64,000 bases of DNA from Aliidiomarina haloalkalitolerans (GTDB taxonomy: Bacteria > Pseudomonadota > Gammaproteobacteria > Enterobacterales > Alteromonadaceae), in NCBI RefSeq assembly GCF_003987315.1, contig NZ_PIPI01000002.1, positions 1 to 64,000 on the forward strand, given 5' to 3'. The notes under the pieces are model-generated. The model did no database searches and was not told where the DNA came from. It saw nothing but the letters and a program-made list of their open reading frames with translations. Positions 10,405 through 20,540 of this stretch are shown here, one piece after another. Position 1 is the first letter of the stretch; each line of letters starts with the position of its first letter. The position numbers and the translations under genes were made by a program.

Positions 10405-11805
10405 CTACCTCGCAGTAGGAATTTCGAGGCGTTGACCAATGCGAATGGTGTTGCTCGTGAGATTATTGTGACGGCGAATAGCGTCCACGGTCACCCCATA
10501 GCGCTGGGCAATCACTGACAGCGATTCACCACGCGACACCACATGCGTTTGAAAACTCAAATGCGCTAGCTTCGTGTCTTCAACTGGGTTGCGGACAAAG
10601 TATTCACGAATGCCTTGATACAACGCTGTGGCAAGACGGTCTTGATGGCGGCTGTTGATCAGCAAGCGCTCTTTTTGCGGATTCGAAATAAAACCGAGCT
10701 CCACCAAAACTGACGGTGTTCGCAAGGAGCTTAACACCGCAAAACTTGCTGCTTCAGGGCGTGTCCGATGTAATGTCGTCACTCCCGCTAATTCGCGCAG
10801 CAAAATAGTGGCTGCTTCAAAGCCGCCCGCCATTGATGTATCTCGGTACATGTCGAGAAACGCACGGCTTAAATAGGGGTCTTCGTCTTCACTACGCAAG
10901 ATGTGCTCAACTTCGATGAGCTCTTCACTCAAGCGTTCTTTGTTTTCTAGGGCTCGCCCGAGCTCTGTTTCTGAGCGCCGGTGCGAAAGAATCCAAACCG
11001 AAGCACCCCTTGGCTGCGGCGACGTAAAGGCATCCGCATGCAAGGAAATGAAGAAGTCTGCGCGCTCGCGCCGAGCAATACTGGTGCGTTGACCGAGCGA
11101 TAAAGTTTGATCACCCGGACGCGTCAGCACCGCCCGCATATTCGGGTCCGCATCGATCAGGGCCGCCAACTTGCGAGCCACTGCTAACGTCACGTTCTTT
11201 TCATGATTGCCTGCAGGGCCAATTGAACCTGGATCACGTCCGCCATGGCCGGCGTCAATCGCAATAATAACATCACGCAACGGTCGCTCTTCAAGCGTTC
11301 GCGGCACACGAGCCGGTGCCTCAGCAGTATTATTGGCTGACGAGTTGCTTGCGGACGTGCTACTGGGTGTTGAGTCGAGCTGCAATGTGCGCGTGCTGTT
11401 GTTGCCTGGAATATCCACGACCAGTCGATGGCCGGCAAATTCCGATGGCCCCAGAGTAAATATCTCCGGTTGAATCGCACCGCTAATTTCTAGCACAATT
11501 CGCGACGTACCCGCTTGCGGCGGTGAGCTTGTGCGCACAACTTTGAGAACATCCGAGCGTACCTCGATGTTGCGCATCTCGAGTTGGTTCTGAGTTTGAC
11601 GCAAGTCGACCACAATTCGGAAAGGCTGATTATCAAAAATAGTAAACCAGCTGTACTGCGCTTCGGCAGACAGGTCAAAAACCACCCGCGTTTTATCCGC
11701 CGATGGCCATACTCGAATATTCTCAATTTGGTTGTTCGCTTGCGCCCATGCCATTGACAGGAGCAACAAGACACTCGCCCAAATTGCTATGACAGCTCGT
11801 TTAAT
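10405..11805 (-). CDS. amiB: N-acetylmuramoyl-L-alanine amidase (AMIN + Amidase_3 + LysM)
   Basis: A periplasmic zinc amidase that cuts septal peptidoglycan at division. Order: signal peptide, AMIN domain, Amidase_3 domain (zinc motif [12 protein letters not shown], second histidine in SLHADAF, catalytic glutamate in LVELGF) and a C-terminal LysM repeat ([16 protein letters not shown]). The first canonical start in frame is TTG at 11769, which would leave only 9 residues before the cleavage site. Upstream the frame stays open and reads [20 protein letters not shown], a full signal peptide, so the true start is probably ATT at 11805, preceded by GGGGA. The start is inferred. It overlaps the tsaE 3' end and is followed by mutL, as in E. 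coli. Confidence 0.93.
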   Translation of the reverse strand: MKRAVIAIWASVLLLLSMAWAQANNQIENIRVWPSADKTRVVFDLSAEAQYSWFTIFDNQPFRIVVDLRQTQNQLEMRNIEVRSDVLKVVRTSSPPQAGTSRIVLEISGAIQPEIFTLGPSEFAGHRLVVDIPGNNSTRTLQLDSTPSSTSASNSSANNTAEAPARVPRTLEERPLRDVIIAIDAGHGGRDPGSIGPAGNHEKNVTLAVARKLAALIDADPNMRAVLTRPGDQTLSLGQRTSIARRERADFFISLHADAFTSPQPRGASVWILSHRRSETELGRALENKERLSEELIEVEHILRSEDEDPYLSRAFLDMYRDTSMAGGFEAATILLRELAGVTTLHRTRPEAASFAVLSSLRTPSVLVELGFISNPQKERLLINSRHQDRLATALYQGIREYFVRNPVEDTKLAHLSFQTHVVSRGESLSVIAQRYGVTVDAIRRHNNLTSNTIRIGQRLEIPTAR

Positions 11806-12263
11806 AACCCTTCCCCAAGTGCTGAATAAGCCTCAATTTCAGCGGTTCGCCCGCTTGCTGCAGGTCTCAATGTAATGACGATATCTGCGGTTGGTAAAAT
11901 ACCAAAGCCGCGTTCTGGCCATTCAACTAAACATAATGTATCACTATCAAAGTAATCACGAATACCCATGTACTCGAGTTCTTCAGGATCAGCCAAGCGA
12001 TACAAGTCAAAATGGAAAATCCGCCAAGCACCTAACTCATACGGCTCAACTAGCGTATAAGTTGGGCTTTTTACAGCGCCAGTATGCCCTAATGCTTGAA
12101 TAAAACCTCGGCTAAAGGTGGTTTTACCTGCGCCTAAGTCGCCCCGCAAATAAATCGTTTGCGCTGATTGACCTTGTGTCTGCGCTTGTTGCGAAATAAG
12201 TCGTGCAATCCGTGCAGCGAAGGCTTCCGTTGCTACTTCATTTTCTAAATCTATCGTTTTCAA
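11787..12263 (-). CDS. tsaE: tRNA threonylcarbamoyladenosine biosynthesis ATPase TsaE
   Basis: An ATPase that works with TsaB and TsaD to form t6A37 in tRNAs reading ANN codons. The 158-residue protein has the Walker A motif [15 protein letters not shown] (about 40-54), the family signature [10 protein letters not shown], then HFDLYRL and the LVEWPERG motif. Length is typical (E. coli 153). It lies 63 bases after the nnr gene, and its 3' end overlaps the inferred amiB start. Confidence 0.97.
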   Translation of the reverse strand: MKTIDLENEVATEAFAARIARLISQQAQTQGQSAQTIYLRGDLGAGKTTFSRGFIQALGHTGAVKSPTYTLVEPYELGAWRIFHFDLYRLADPEELEYMGIRDYFDSDTLCLVEWPERGFGILPTADIVITLRPAASGRTAEIEAYSALGEGLLNELS

Positions 12264-12326
12264 TGAGTTAGATCCACAGTTCAGTCATTAATTTGGTGTA
12301 AATATTTGTGTCAAAAGCCCATGCAT

Positions 12327-13895
12327 TTAGTCATTGATACCGCTTGCCAGCATGGGTAAAAAAGCAATTAAATCAGTTGCTAACAGCCCACGAGCCAATG
12401 GTTGACGGTTAGTGGCGAGCGTTTGTCGGGCGGCGGCGTCACCTGCACAGGCATGTAATAATACACCTAATCCAGTCAAATGCGTCAGGGAACGCGGCAA
12501 GTTTGCTTGTTGTCGTTGCGCAGCTAAACCCGCAATCACCCCAGTTAAAACATCTCCCATACCCGCAGTTGCCATGGCGGCATTACCATGGGTACACACG
12601 GCAACTACGTCGCTATCTGGACCTGCGACTAAACTTCCAGCTCCCTTTAAGACCACAGTCCCTTGTAATTGTTCTGCTAAAGTTTCAACTGCTAACCAAC
12701 GATTACGCTGAATATCAGCAGTCGAGGCGGCCAATAAACGAGCTGCTTCGCCCGGGTGCGGCGTGTAGATCATCCCTTCGGCGGGTTGCATGCTGCTATC
12801 ACCATTATAAATAGCCATTAAGTTCAGGGCGTCGGCGTCAACCACGGCCACGATATCTCGCTCAACACTGCGTTGGCAAAAGCGTTGCCACCAACCACGG
12901 GCCCAATCCCCTTGCCCCAGTCCAGGGCCAATGGCAATTACGGTTGCCTGATCAAGTAAACGCTCACTAACCTCGTCGTTGGCGTGAGCACCAATCACCA
13001 TCAGTTCTGGTTGTTGACCTATTAAAAGCTCTTGCCCCGGCTCACAAATCACCGATACTTTGCCGGCACCTACCCGCAACGCCGACAAACCCGCCATTTG
13101 CGCGGCGCCAGCATAACCTCGGCTACCACCGATCACGAGCACATGCCCGAAGTCGCCTTTATGACTAACCTGCGGCCGTGGCTTTAAGTCATGTTGCAGT
13201 TGCTCCGACTGCAGCAACCAGGCAGCTGGCTCAGTCAACAAGCGAAACTCGCGCTGGATACCCAGATCACTAAAATACAAGTGGCCGACATAATCAGCGG
13301 CTTGGCCGGTTAGTAGGCCGCGTTTCATGCCAACAAAAGTCACAGTTAAGCTTGCGTGTATGGCCACACCGAGCACTTCACCAGTGTCCGCATGCAAACC
13401 ACTCGGCATATCAATCGCCAACACGGGCAATGCACTTTCATTCACCGAGGCAATACAATCGAGCAACTCGCCATGTACATCGTTTTGCACACCAGTGCCA
13501 AGTAGCGCGTCAACCAACCAATCGGTTTCGCCGTCCTGCCAATCTGGCAGCGCTTCCACTTCACCATCAACGTCGAGCCAGAGCTGCAGCGCACGGCGTG
13601 CGTCATTACTATGAGGGAAGCCACTGGCACAGACACGTACCGAGTAGCCTGCTTGCTTTGCTAAACTCGCCAGTACATAACCGTCGCCACCATTGTTACC
13701 GCGTCCACATAATACGGTAATTGCAGCCTGCTGCCCCAGTTCCGCTTGCAGTGCTTCCCAAGCAGCTGCGCCAGCACGTTGCATTAACTCCCATAAATCG
13801 ATTCCGGCACGCTCTGCAGCTTCCGCTTCAAACTCGCGCACCTGTTCCGGGCGGTAAACCTGCTGTGGTATGCTTGCATGTAACCAAGTCGTCAT
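12327..13895 (-). CDS. nnr: Bifunctional NAD(P)H-hydrate epimerase / ADP-dependent dehydratase
   Basis: Repairs hydrated NADH and NADPH. The N-terminal half (about 1-220) is the YjeF_N epimerase, with CGRGNNGGDGYVLA and the aspartate-rich VDALLGTG. The C-terminal half (about 235-520) is the ribokinase-like dehydratase, with GDFGHVLVIGGSRGYAGA, TPHPGEAARLL and the catalytic NAAMATAGMGDVLTG. At 522 residues it is close to E. coli YjeF (515). It is divergent from queG with 57 bases between the starts, and heads the tsaE-amiB-mutL group. Confidence 0.97.
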   Translation of the reverse strand: MTTWLHASIPQQVYRPEQVREFEAEAAERAGIDLWELMQRAGAAAWEALQAELGQQAAITVLCGRGNNGGDGYVLASLAKQAGYSVRVCASGFPHSNDARRALQLWLDVDGEVEALPDWQDGETDWLVDALLGTGVQNDVHGELLDCIASVNESALPVLAIDMPSGLHADTGEVLGVAIHASLTVTFVGMKRGLLTGQAADYVGHLYFSDLGIQREFRLLTEPAAWLLQSEQLQHDLKPRPQVSHKGDFGHVLVIGGSRGYAGAAQMAGLSALRVGAGKVSVICEPGQELLIGQQPELMVIGAHANDEVSERLLDQATVIAIGPGLGQGDWARGWWQRFCQRSVERDIVAVVDADALNLMAIYNGDSSMQPAEGMIYTPHPGEAARLLAASTADIQRNRWLAVETLAEQLQGTVVLKGAGSLVAGPDSDVVAVCTHGNAAMATAGMGDVLTGVIAGLAAQRQQANLPRSLTHLTGLGVLLHACAGDAAARQTLATNRQPLARGLLATDLIAFLPMLASGIND

Positions 13896-13952
13896 CGGCG
13901 AATCCTCTAGGCTGTTCTGCTCAGTCTAGCGCATTGTATAAGGAATAAACTA

Positions 13953-15086
13953 CTGGACTACCACGCACTTGCCGAAAAAATTAAGCAATGGGGTCGCGAA
14001 CTCGGGTTTCAGCAGGTTGGCATTACCGACTTAGACCTGAGCGAGCACGAAGCAACCTTGCAAAAATGGCTGGATAACCACTATCACGGCGACATGCACT
14101 TTATGGAGCGGCATGGCATGCTCCGTGCGCGACCGGCAGAACTGCAACCGGGTAGCGTGCGGGCCATCTGTGTGCGTATGGATTACCTGCCGAAAGGCGC
14201 TAAATTTGCGCAGGTTTTACGCCAACCGCAACTTGGTTACGTGAGTCGATATGCGCTTGGTCGCGACTATCACAAAATGATGCGCAAGCGTTTAAAAGCG
14301 CTCGGCGATCGCATCCGTGAGGAGGTCAGCACCGCTGACTTTCGACCTTTCGTTGACTCGGCGCCGCTACTGGAAAAACCGTTAGCGGTCAAAGCTGGAC
14401 TTGGCTGGACCGGAAAACACTCGCTGGTGCTCGACAGTCAAGATGGCTCATGGTTTTTCTTAGGCGAGTTACTCATTAACCTGCCCTTACCAGTTGACCA
14501 ACCGCAACCGGAACAATGCGGAAGCTGCACGGCTTGTATGACCATTTGCCCAACGCAGGCCATTGTCGAGCCGTACGTGATCGACGCTCGTCGCTGTATT
14601 AGTTATTTGACCATTGAGCATGCGGGTGAAATTCCGCTTGAGTTTCGTCAAGCCATGGGAAACCGGATTTATGGTTGCGACGACTGCCAATTGATTTGTC
14701 CATGGAATCGCTACGCCACGCCGACGCCAGAAGCTGACTTTCTACCACGTCATGAGTTGCATGAGCCGGACTTGTTATATTTGTGGAGTTGGTCGGAAGA
14801 TGAGTTTTTACGCCTCACCGAAGGTTCACCCATTCGTCGGATTGGTTATGAGAAGTGGCAGCGCAATTTAGCCGTGGCCATGGGGAACGCCCCTGCTAGC
14901 ACCGAGCTAATCAGTGCCCTTGCGCAGCAGCGCCCAAACACAACACCATTAGTTCAAGTTCACATCGACTGGGCTTTAGATCAGCTCGAGCAGCGACTCG
15001 CAGCCACTGAGACCTCGGCAAAACCCGCGCGACTGACTCAGCGGCTCATTCGTGTTATTGAGAAAGGACTTCCGCGCGACGCTTAG
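13953..15086 (+). CDS. queG: Epoxyqueuosine reductase
   Basis: Performs the last step of queuosine synthesis in tRNA, using cobalamin and two 4Fe-4S clusters. The clusters are visible as CGSCTACMTICP and CDDCQLICPW. The conserved N-terminus is present in frame (LAEKIKQWGRELGFQQVGIT, then DLDLSEHEATLQKWLD) but no ATG, GTG or TTG precedes it. The first such codon is TTG at 14058, which would remove about 35 conserved residues. A CTG at 13953, 8 bases after AAGGA, gives 377 residues (E. coli 379) and is taken as the start; that choice is inference. It is divergent from nnr as in E. coli. Confidence 0.94.
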   Translation: MDYHALAEKIKQWGRELGFQQVGITDLDLSEHEATLQKWLDNHYHGDMHFMERHGMLRARPAELQPGSVRAICVRMDYLPKGAKFAQVLRQPQLGYVSRYALGRDYHKMMRKRLKALGDRIREEVSTADFRPFVDSAPLLEKPLAVKAGLGWTGKHSLVLDSQDGSWFFLGELLINLPLPVDQPQPEQCGSCTACMTICPTQAIVEPYVIDARRCISYLTIEHAGEIPLEFRQAMGNRIYGCDDCQLICPWNRYATPTPEADFLPRHELHEPDLLYLWSWSEDEFLRLTEGSPIRRIGYEKWQRNLAVAMGNAPASTELISALAQQRPNTTPLVQVHIDWALDQLEQRLAATETSAKPARLTQRLIRVIEKGLPRDA

Positions 15087-15110
15087 TTTCGCCTCGCCAC
15101 TCGCACGGAT

Positions 15111-15320
15111 TTATTGGGGCTTAAAAATACCGATGACTTGGTCGACCGAAACCGCAGCGCCCTTTTTCTCTTGCTCGCGCTCGGCTTCGCTCATTTGGTA
15201 ATCGCACTCCACACAGGTCACCTGCTCTTGGTCATCTTCTAAATACACCATGAGCGTGTCCTGAGCTTTGCACTGTGGGCAAGTAGCTCCAGCGATAAAA
15301 CGCTTACGACTGCGTGACAT
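15111..15320 (-). CDS. yheV: YheV family putative zinc-ribbon protein
   Basis: A small 69-residue protein (from ATG 15320) reading MSRSRKRFIAGATCPQCKAQ, with a second pair of cysteines in TCVECDY. The two CxxC pairs suggest a zinc ribbon. It matches the YheV/DUF2387 family found beside kefB/kefG and yheS in enterobacteria; the function is not known. The open frame extends upstream to 15386, but that extension lacks homology. It is divergent from yheS. Confidence 0.88.
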   Translation of the reverse strand: MSRSRKRFIAGATCPQCKAQDTLMVYLEDDQEQVTCVECDYQMSEAEREQEKKGAAVSVDQVIGIFKPQ

Positions 15321-15445
15321 TCCTATTCCTCGTGTAAAGTAACTGAACGAATGAAAGCTTTTTGCAACGATGGCTGCGAGCGCCAACGAAGTCAGGTAAA
15401 CTACGCCCCATTACGACGATTATCAATTCTTTGGACCAACTGTTT

Positions 15446-17389
15446 ATGATCCAAGCCGACGGCTTAAGTTTACTGCGAGGCGGACAACAGCTGCTCGCCG
15501 ACGCTCAGTTTACCATTTTTCCGGGACAACGTGTCGGTTTAGTCGGCGCCAATGGTGCCGGTAAATCATCGCTTTTTGCCCTAATTCGTGGCGAGCTTAA
15601 AGAAGACGCTGGGCAACTGCAAGTACCACAGCATTGGCGGATTGCCAGTGTGGCGCAGGAAACTCCGGCACTCGACATGGCGGCAAGCGCGTACGTCATG
15701 CTTGGCGACCAAGAGTTTAGCAAAATCAATTCAAAGCTCGAGGCCTTACAGCAAGAACTGCAGCTAAACCCTGAACAACCTGGACTGGGCGAGCAAGTTG
15801 CTGCCTTACACGGCCAACTCGAAGCCATCGGCGGTTACGATATTGAAGCTCGGACGGCTCAAATGCTCACCGGTTTGGGCTTTACTCAAGCACAGCTAAA
15901 CGCCCCCGTTCGAAGCTTTTCGGGTGGCTGGCGAATGCGTTTGAACCTAGCCCAAGCGCTGATCGCACGCGCTGACTTACTACTCCTCGACGAGCCGACT
16001 AACCACTTGGATCTCGATACCATTGTTTGGCTAGAGCATTGGCTAAAACGCTTTCCTGGCACCGTGATGGTGATTTCCCATGACCGTGATTTTCTCGACG
16101 GCGTGGTCACCCACATTATTCATATTGAGCGCAAAGCCACCAATAGCTACCAAGGTGACTACAGTAGCTTTCAACGACAGCGCAGTGAGCGCCGTGCCCA
16201 GCAGCAACAGCAGTATGACAAAGAACAGGCGCAGCGCGCTCATTTACAAAGTTTCGTCGACCGCTTTCGGGCCAAAGCAAGTAAAGCCAAGCAAGCGCAA
16301 AGCCGCTTAAAAGCCCTAGAGAAACTCACGGCAACAGCACCGTTAGGTGATCAAGAGCCGTTTGACTTAAGTTTCCCAGAGCCATCAAAGCTGCCGAACC
16401 CATTGATGCAACTTGACCGGGTTCAAGCTGGCTATGGCAGTACCACGATTCTTGAGCAGATTCAGTTTAATTTGGTTCCCGGTAGCCGCATCGGCTTACT
16501 CGGTCGCAATGGCGCGGGTAAATCGACCTTAATGAAGGTTCTTGCTGGCGAACTTGCGCCAATGGGCGGTGTTCGCGAAGCCAGTCCGGGCTTAGTCATT
16601 GGTTATTTTGCTCAGCACCAGTTGGAAACCCTGAGTTTGAATGACCATGCGATTACCCACTTATATCGCATCGATCCGAAAGCACCTGAGCAGAAGCTGC
16701 GTGACTTCCTTGGTCGCTTTGGCTTTGCCGGTGATCGTGCTTATGCACCCGTCGGACCTTTTTCTGGCGGTGAAAAAGCACGCTTGGTATTAGCTTTGCT
16801 GATTTACCAGAAGCCCAACTTACTGTTACTGGACGAACCGACCAACCACCTCGATCTCGATATGCGCGAAGCCTTGATTCAAGCATTGCAAGAGTTCTCC
16901 GGCGCCATGGTGATTGTCTCGCACGATCGTCACTTTTTGCGTGCCACGGTCGACGATTATTATCTCGTTGCGCATCAGGAAGTTGCACCGTTTAAAGGTG
17001 ACCTTGACGATTACGCGCGCTGGCTCGACGAACAAGCTGCCATGGCGAAAGCCGCAGTAATCGCGAACAGCGACAAGGCGACCACAGACAACCAACAAAC
17101 GTCCGCCAATCGCAAAGCAGAACGGCAAGCCGCAGCGCAAAAGCGCCAACAGTTGCAGCCTCTGCGCAAGAAAGTCCAAAAAGCCGAACAGCAAATCGAG
17201 CAGTTGAGTAACACGCTCGCGGACATCGAGCAGCAACTTGCCGACCCAGACCTTTACCAAAGTGAACGCAAGGACAAGCTCACGCAGTTATTGCAGCAGC
17301 AGGGTCAGCTCAAAGAACAACTGGAAACGGTGGAGCTTGAGTGGATGACGTTAAGCGAAGAATTGCAAGAGCTTGAGGCCGACAGTTAA
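15446..17389 (+). CDS. yheS: ABC-F family ATPase YheS
   Basis: A soluble ABC-F protein with two ATPase cassettes and no membrane domain. Members bind the ribosomal E site and modulate translation. Cassette 1: Walker A GANGAGKSS, signature FSGGWRMRLNLAQAL, Walker B LLLLDEPTNHLD. A basic linker follows (RAKASKAKQAQSRLKALEKL). Cassette 2: GRNGAGKST, FSGGEKARLVLALL, LLLLDEPTNHLD. A C-terminal coiled coil (about 560-645, Gln/Glu-rich) completes it. ATG 15446 (MIQADGLSLLRGG) matches family starts; the frame is open further upstream without homology. 647 residues (E. coli 637). A terminator follows. Confidence 0.95.
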   Translation: MIQADGLSLLRGGQQLLADAQFTIFPGQRVGLVGANGAGKSSLFALIRGELKEDAGQLQVPQHWRIASVAQETPALDMAASAYVMLGDQEFSKINSKLEALQQELQLNPEQPGLGEQVAALHGQLEAIGGYDIEARTAQMLTGLGFTQAQLNAPVRSFSGGWRMRLNLAQALIARADLLLLDEPTNHLDLDTIVWLEHWLKRFPGTVMVISHDRDFLDGVVTHIIHIERKATNSYQGDYSSFQRQRSERRAQQQQQYDKEQAQRAHLQSFVDRFRAKASKAKQAQSRLKALEKLTATAPLGDQEPFDLSFPEPSKLPNPLMQLDRVQAGYGSTTILEQIQFNLVPGSRIGLLGRNGAGKSTLMKVLAGELAPMGGVREASPGLVIGYFAQHQLETLSLNDHAITHLYRIDPKAPEQKLRDFLGRFGFAGDRAYAPVGPFSGGEKARLVLALLIYQKPNLLLLDEPTNHLDLDMREALIQALQEFSGAMVIVSHDRHFLRATVDDYYLVAHQEVAPFKGDLDDYARWLDEQAAMAKAAVIANSDKATTDNQQTSANRKAERQAAAQKRQQLQPLRKKVQKAEQQIEQLSNTLADIEQQLADPDLYQSERKDKLTQLLQQQGQLKEQLETVELEWMTLSEELQELEADS

Positions 17390-17411
17390 TCCCTATCCCA
17401 GTTCGCAAGGC

Positions 17412-17444
17412 AAAAAAAAGCACCGCTTAGGCGGTGCTTTCTCG
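17412..17444. terminator. Bidirectional terminator between yheS and the M16 peptidase gene
   Basis: Perfect stem AAGCACCGC (17418-17426) / GCGGTGCTT (17431-17439) with loop TTAG. It is flanked by an A-run on the left and TTTCTCGTCT on the right, so it can serve yheS (+) and the convergent peptidase gene (-). On the minus strand the stem is followed by a run of eight T, the stronger direction. Confidence 0.85.
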
Positions 17445-17465
17445 TCTCAGTTGGCGCATGGCTAG

Positions 17466-20375
17466 TTACTGTTGTAACTGCGACGCACTCCAAGCAGACA
17501 TGCTTTCAATCACTTCAACGCCATCGAAGGTCGCAAAGTCTTCTTCAGCAAAGCGTGTTCCGCGCAGCTGAATCAATACACGAGCCGCCTCGCCGTCAAC
17601 AATAACGCGCTGATAGAAGTTCTGCACATCGGCTTTTGTCAAAGCGCGTAACTCTGCAGCCATTTTCTCAACACTGTCAAAGTCATAGCGCTCAATCGCC
17701 CAATCGCTGCGGAAACGACCCGCTTCTTGGCTTAAAGTTTGTGGTGGTTGCAACAAGTCCGTCAACACACTATTGCGTACTTGTTCAAACTGCTCGTCAC
17801 TCAAATTCGCCATGCGTTCTGCGTAAGCCGCCCGGAACTCGTCGAAGCGAGCGACAAGCCCTGACGTGCCGCGCACTGGACTTTGAATGTAGAAACCAAT
17901 ACCTGAATAGTCTTCAAGATTAATTCGGTTGGCTCCAACCGCATAACCGAGTTGATCTTCTGTACGCAATTCAGTAAAGAAACGGTTATGCATCATTTCA
18001 GCAAGTACCCAAGCACGCACGCGCTCAGCGTAACCTTCTTGTGGTGACAACCACACATCCAATACCGCGGTGTCTTCCAAGGTCAAGTTGTCCTGCCACG
18101 TCACACGCAGGTCGGTCGTTGGCTTGACCACAGGCGAACGCACATACGTGGCATTCGGATCGAGGCCGACATGCTGCTTCACATCATTCACTAAGGCAAT
18201 GGCGTCAGCATTATCGTAATTACCAAAAACGAACACCCGCATGAGGTTGCCAGTTAGCAGGCTATCACGCGCAGCCATGACATCCGCCAAGGTCACTTCT
18301 TGCAGAACCGCTAATTGCTCTTGGTAGTCAGCACTTGGTAAGCGCATGATCTGATTAAACGCTGGGAACATTTGCTGCATTGGGAACTGCAAGCGTTGGT
18401 TTAATACAGAGCGACGCAGACGGTCGGCAGACTGGGCAACGGCATTTTCACTCGGCGCAAAATCAGCAAAACTTGCTAAGACGCGAGAGGCTAACTGCCC
18501 TTGCTGGTCGTTAAAGCCCGTGAGAGTGAGCTGCAAACCGTTACTGGCTGACAAGCGGAAACCAGTGCCAGCAATTGATGCTTCGCGAGCAAGCGCTTGT
18601 TGCGACAAGTTAAAGGTGTCCATTAATACTTGCACGGCAACTTGATCGCGCAGCGACTTCTCTTGCCAAGACTGGTGCAGTTGCACGAAAACGTCTGCAC
18701 GTGGTTCCGCAAAGCGGTCACTGCGCTTCAGGTACACCGACACACCCGGCTCACTGTGAATTTCAACCGGTTTTGCTGTGACTGGCTCGCTACTCATCGA
18801 CAAGTCTTCAGGGAACAAGGTGTTCACCGACGGCAGATTCACCGTGTATTGAGCGGCAGCCTGCTGCCAGTTTGCATAGTCTTGCGCAGTAATGTCTTCA
18901 ACGCGATAACGACCGTCAAAGAAGTACATTTCTTGATCCGTTTCTTCTTGCGGCGACACATACCAAACACGCAAATTGTCAGTGGTGAGCTGACTCAATA
19001 CGCGGTTAATGCGCTCTGGACTATAACCGTCTAAACGATAGTTGTTGTCGATCACGTCTGAGTATGGGAAATACAGCAAATCAGCCGCTAAGCTAGTTGC
19101 GTAGTTAAATGCGTTGGTACGACGCAAGAAAGTGAATTCGTTATTCAAAACGGTCGCCACTTCTTCGTAATACGCTTCGCTAATACCTTCGTCACGAAGC
19201 TGCTGCAAGTAGTTCAACACCACACCAATAATCGTGTCGCGGTGCGCCATACCGGCTTCCGTTAAGCTGACCTGAATTTGGAATCGGCCCGCATTACCGT
19301 AAGCATTCGGACTTGCGCCAGCACCCATACTTTCCATCCAGCCGAGTTCGCGGAACAAAGCCGCTGGCGTGCCTGGCATTTCTGAGTTCAAGAGGTGAGC
19401 CACAATTCGGTTTGGCTGATAACGATAATCTTCAAGGTTATTTGTCATGGTGAAGTCAATCCCAACCGAGCGCATTTCCATTTGCGGGCGATAGTAGATT
19501 TTCTTCTGCAGTTGTTCGGCGGTTGCAACCGGCACATCAATCACCGGAGCGTCGACATTACGATTTGGAATGTCCGCAAACGCATCCCGAGCCAGCGCCT
19601 CAAGCTCGTCAAGTGAGCGATTACTTACTACCGACGCAGTCATTAAATTGGCTGAGTAGTAACGCTCGTAAAAGGCCAGCATTTCATCATGTAATTTGCT
19701 GCCTTCTTTGTCTGATAAGGTTTCGTTATTACCAATCCGGAACCGCGCAATCGGGTGCTCAGGGTTCATCAGAATGTTGTTTAAGGCAAACAGAATGTAG
19801 CCGTCTGACGCTCGGCGCATTGACCATTCTGAGTCGACCGCATTGACTTCTTTCTCGGCATACTCTGGGTAAAACATCGGTGCTTTGAAAAAGTCAGCGA
19901 AACGATCGAGCGCTTCAGGCAGCGCATCGTTATTCACTTCTAACATGTAGTTGGTATGGTCGTCTGCGGTGTAGGCGTTGTGCATCCCGCCATTTTGCGC
20001 CATGAACTCACCATACTCATCTGGGTCTGGGTACTTTTCAGTGCCTAAAAAAAGCATGTGTTCAAGGTAATGCGCCAAGCCCAACTGTGTGTCTGGGTTT
20101 TGCATGCTACCGGCATATACGGCTAATGCGGCACCTGATTTTTCTGCTTCAGGGTCATGCACCAGCACCATACGGATACCGTTATCGAGCGTGATAGCAC
20201 GGTATTCACGTTGGTCATTTGGACTGACGTTAATCGTGTAAGGGTCGTAGGCGGCCGCCGGCGACTGTGCGACTGGCGCCGGTTGGCAAGCGCTCAAGAC
20301 CAACGCTGCCGAAGCAAGCAAGGTCATCGACCGCAAATGCTGCAGCAGTGTTGAGTTACTTTTCCGCAAAAACAT
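17466..20375 (-). CDS. ptrA: M16 family metallopeptidase (pitrilysin/insulinase type), predicted lipoprotein
   Basis: A large zinc endopeptidase of the protease III class that degrades peptides in the envelope. The zinc motif HYLEH lies at about residues 102-106 (family HxxEH), with the distal glutamate in KEVNAVDSE. The layout is an active N-half plus an inactive C-half, as in pitrilysin. From ATG 20375 (MFLRKSNSTLLQHLR, preceded by AGGAAA) it is 969 residues (E. coli PtrA 962). The signal ends in LVLSAC, a lipobox, so it is probably lipid-anchored; E. coli PtrA is a free periplasmic protein. The longer frame to 20414 lacks a ribosome site. Confidence 0.93.
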   Translation of the reverse strand: MFLRKSNSTLLQHLRSMTLLASAALVLSACQPAPVAQSPAAAYDPYTINVSPNDQREYRAITLDNGIRMVLVHDPEAEKSGAALAVYAGSMQNPDTQLGLAHYLEHMLFLGTEKYPDPDEYGEFMAQNGGMHNAYTADDHTNYMLEVNNDALPEALDRFADFFKAPMFYPEYAEKEVNAVDSEWSMRRASDGYILFALNNILMNPEHPIARFRIGNNETLSDKEGSKLHDEMLAFYERYYSANLMTASVVSNRSLDELEALARDAFADIPNRNVDAPVIDVPVATAEQLQKKIYYRPQMEMRSVGIDFTMTNNLEDYRYQPNRIVAHLLNSEMPGTPAALFRELGWMESMGAGASPNAYGNAGRFQIQVSLTEAGMAHRDTIIGVVLNYLQQLRDEGISEAYYEEVATVLNNEFTFLRRTNAFNYATSLAADLLYFPYSDVIDNNYRLDGYSPERINRVLSQLTTDNLRVWYVSPQEETDQEMYFFDGRYRVEDITAQDYANWQQAAAQYTVNLPSVNTLFPEDLSMSSEPVTAKPVEIHSEPGVSVYLKRSDRFAEPRADVFVQLHQSWQEKSLRDQVAVQVLMDTFNLSQQALAREASIAGTGFRLSASNGLQLTLTGFNDQQGQLASRVLASFADFAPSENAVAQSADRLRRSVLNQRLQFPMQQMFPAFNQIMRLPSADYQEQLAVLQEVTLADVMAARDSLLTGNLMRVFVFGNYDNADAIALVNDVKQHVGLDPNATYVRSPVVKPTTDLRVTWQDNLTLEDTAVLDVWLSPQEGYAERVRAWVLAEMMHNRFFTELRTEDQLGYAVGANRINLEDYSGIGFYIQSPVRGTSGLVARFDEFRAAYAERMANLSDEQFEQVRNSVLTDLLQPPQTLSQEAGRFRSDWAIERYDFDSVEKMAAELRALTKADVQNFYQRVIVDGEAARVLIQLRGTRFAEEDFATFDGVEVIESMSAWSASQLQQ

Positions 20376-20540
20376 AAGGTTTCCTATTGTTATTGTTACT
20401 TTTGCAGCCTCCATTATTCAGCGAGGCACCGAAATGTGCAATTATTACGCTAAATATAGGCCTATTTTTTTGTAACGGAATGTTAAACTAGGCTGTTTTC
20501 AGTGAATAGAAAGTCAAATTCAGCGACATAGAGCGAGTCC

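Noticed and set aside
15362..15445. Upstream extension of yheS
   Set aside because: ABC-F homology begins at ATG 15446; the extension overlaps the divergent yheV start region.
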